Assembly: GCA_016714785.1 (NCBI GenBank)
Contig: JADKCC010000049.1
Coordinates: 1 to 17,106 of the forward strand
From: Saprospiraceae bacterium
GTDB taxonomy: Bacteria > Bacteroidota > Bacteroidia > Chitinophagales > Saprospiraceae
Reading direction: 5' to 3'
Length of the DNA: 17,106 bases
The position numbers and the translations under genes were made by a program. The notes beneath the pieces are model-generated. The model worked only from the letters and a program-made list of their open reading frames with translations, was not told where the DNA came from and did not search any database. Within the stretch, counting starts at the first letter, position 1; every line of letters begins with the position of its first letter. This document shows positions 15,739 to 17,106 of the stretch, piece by piece.

Positions 15739-15970
15739 ATATCTACCATTCATAAATAATCCTATATTTGTCTTAGTGTATTGACATAGAAGCAATGATG
15801 ATGGTGATATTGGACTTCACACTTTTTGAGTTTCTGTGTGCAAATGAATGGGAAACGTATAAAAGCGAAATAGATTAACAAACTTTAGGATTTTTATAGA
15901 CTTTAATATGAATTGTAAATCAAGGAGTTGTAAAACGATTTTAAAAAAGGGAGTGACGTATGACATCAAA
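15739..15970 (+). repeat. Repeat D, copy 2
   Basis: Matches copy 1 from ATATCTACCATTCATAA through the GGGAGTG segment near 15950, with a less similar stretch at about 15876-15908. The TATATTTG box is at 15763-15770. A 27-codon ORF (15795-15878) begins with three ATGs. It ends about 40 nt before the hydrolase start codon, so it supplies that gene's promoter region. Confidence 0.9.
15763..15770 (+). promoter_or_regulatory. -7-type promoter box in repeat D (hydrolase)
   Basis: TATATTTG fits TAnnTTTG and is kept in all three repeat copies (13202-13209, 15763-15770, and 17029-17036 as TAAATTTG). No TTTG -33 box is present at the expected distance, so the call is tentative. The leader to the hydrolase ATG would be about 235 nt, long enough for regulation. 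Confidence 0.4.
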
Positions 15971-16011
15971 TTAGTGGTCATTGTAAAACGACACACTGAA
16001 AAAGAAATTAA

Positions 16012-16776
16012 ATGATTAAAATACTTTACATTTTCATTATAGGAATTTTGACAAGTTACTCAACATTTGGAAAATCTGTTGAAGACAAATCTCAATTTGA
16101 GTTTAGTTTGGATACTTTAAAATTATACGACCAAAGCAGACAGAGAGAAATTCCAATTGCAATCTATAAACCAACCTCAAAAGTTTCTGGAAAGCAAAAA
16201 CTTGTCATTTTCAGTCACGGCTATGGACAAAATAAAGGTGGTGACTATTTGGCGTATTCATATCTGACTGAATTTTTAGCAACAAAAGGGTTCTTCGTTG
16301 TAAGCATTCAACACGAACTTGCAACTGACAGTTTATTGCCATTGACAGGAAATCTGCAAATTGTAAGACGACCATTTTGGGAACGTGGTGCAGACAATAT
16401 TTTATACGTTATCAACGAACTCAAAAGAACAAATCCTGATTTGGACTTTAAACACATAACACTTGTTGGACATTCTAACGGAGGAGATATGACTGCCCTT
16501 TTTCCACAGAAATACCCGAATATAGTTGAAAAAATAATCACTTTGGACAATAGAAGAATGGCATTGCCAAAATCAAAAAGGGTTACAGTTTACTCGTTAC
16601 GTTCAAGCGACCAACCAGCAGACGAAGGTGTTTTACCAACAAAAAAGGAAACTAAAAAGTATAAAATGAAAATAGTAAAATTGGCAAATACAACCCATAA
16701 TGAAATGGACGATAATGCTAATGACGAGCAACGAAAGGAAATTCAAGAATATTTCTTAACATTTATAAATGACTGA
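16012..16776 (+). CDS. Exported alpha/beta hydrolase (esterase/acetylhydrolase-like)
   Basis: A 254-residue hydrolase with an N-terminal signal peptide (ILYIFIIGILTSYSTFG). The fold markers are in order. FSHGYGQ (residues 67-73) is the oxyanion-hole strand end. GHSNG (153-157) is the nucleophile elbow with Ser155. THNEMDD holds the likely catalytic His229. The acid is probably D179 (TLDN) or D200. The layout recalls dienelactone-hydrolase or PAF-acetylhydrolase-like enzymes; the substrate is unknown. All catalytic elements are present and the frame is intact, unlike its three upstream neighbours. Upstream is repeat D and 24 nt downstream is repeat C, so the gene is bracketed by repeat modules. 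Confidence 0.85.
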   Translation: MIKILYIFIIGILTSYSTFGKSVEDKSQFEFSLDTLKLYDQSRQREIPIAIYKPTSKVSGKQKLVIFSHGYGQNKGGDYLAYSYLTEFLATKGFFVVSIQHELATDSLLPLTGNLQIVRRPFWERGADNILYVINELKRTNPDLDFKHITLVGHSNGGDMTALFPQKYPNIVEKIITLDNRRMALPKSKRVTVYSLRSSDQPADEGVLPTKKETKKYKMKIVKLANTTHNEMDDNANDEQRKEIQEYFLTFIND

Positions 16777-16800
16777 GAAAGAAGAACAACGAACAGCACA

Positions 16801-16896
16801 ACAACTAAGTTTTCGTTTGGTACGAAGTGCCTAGAATGAAATATTTATATTCGATGACGCCATAGATACACATTAGTCATCAAAACTCCGTTGAAC
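16801..16896 (+). repeat. Repeat C, copy 2 (96 bp)
   Basis: Identical to 12761-12856, and starting 24 nt after the hydrolase stop, the same distance as for the SRPBCC gene. The sequence on both sides differs between the copies apart from a short CAGCA-CAAC edge, so the repeat ends are sharp. Confidence 0.95.
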
Positions 16897-17009
16897 TGAA
16901 TCTTCGGCGTTGACCATTTTTTATCAGAATAGCAGCGGAAGTCAATAACTAATTTAAGTGCAGCCCATGCTTTAGATAAAAAATATAACAATAGGGGGAT
17001 AATTATTCC

Positions 17010-17106
17010 TACCATTCATAAATAATCCTAAATTTGTCTTAGCGTATTGACATAGAAGCAATGATGATGGTGATATTGGACTTCACACTTTTTAAGTTTC
17101 TGTGCA
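17010..17106 (+). repeat. Repeat D, copy 3 (partial, cut by window end)
   Basis: The first 97 bases of the repeat, closest to copy 2 (three or four differences by eye). The promoter-like box is TAAATTTG (17029-17036), and the triple-ATG short ORF starts at 17061 and runs off the end. Another accessory gene is expected just beyond the window. Confidence 0.88.

Overview
The window is AT-rich DNA from a member of the Bacteroidota, most likely a Saprospiria/Cytophagia-type environmental bacterium. The evidence is a giant secreted Asp-box/PKD/LamG protein, an ISAon1-type insertion sequence, a SPII lipobox of the LFVSC type, and promoters of the Bacteroidota pattern TTTG-N17-20-TAnnTTTG. The lineage is inference; no rRNA or marker gene is present.

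Left part (1-6463), a defence island. A NACHT (STAND) NTPase gene is broken twice: a one-base loss at the P-loop lysine (411-414), and a complete 1472-bp ISAon1/ISL3-like IS (1131-2602) with 25-bp perfect terminal inverted repeats and an 8-bp target duplication. Removing the IS and adding back one A gives one 614-aa frame. After it comes an intact two-gene operon resembling RloA-RloB/AbiL: an OLD-like ATPase (4206-5582) and a RloB-family protein (5585-6238), with a near-consensus promoter. A 212-bp hairpin-rich direct repeat (copies at 3403 and 6252) follows the stop codon of each defence unit by about 15 bp.

Middle (6464-12004). A 62-bp tandem repeat and a decayed IS3-family transposase fragment precede a 1528-codon minus-strand gene. 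That gene encodes a secreted protein with Asp-box (sialidase/VPS10-like) repeats, a PKD domain, a LamG domain and three C-terminal short repeats.

Right part (12005-17106), a mosaic of small accessory genes separated by interspersed direct repeats. It holds an SRPBCC/AHSA1 protein, three decayed genes (GldM-C-like, LAS/M15-type peptidase, lipoprotein) and an alpha/beta hydrolase. Repeat families: B (115 bp; 3871 and 12005) lies upstream of a gene and is followed by a palindrome ending in GTTAGG/GTTAGC. C (96 bp, identical; 12761 and 16801) starts 24 bp after a stop codon. D (about 215 bp; 13178, 15739, 17010) lies upstream of genes and carries a promoter-like box and a short leader ORF.

The most interesting reading is that single accessory or defence genes sit between characteristic 5' and 3' repeat modules, like integron cassettes with attC-like ends, but with repeats I do not recognise from a described system. 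This is inference; no integrase is present in the window.
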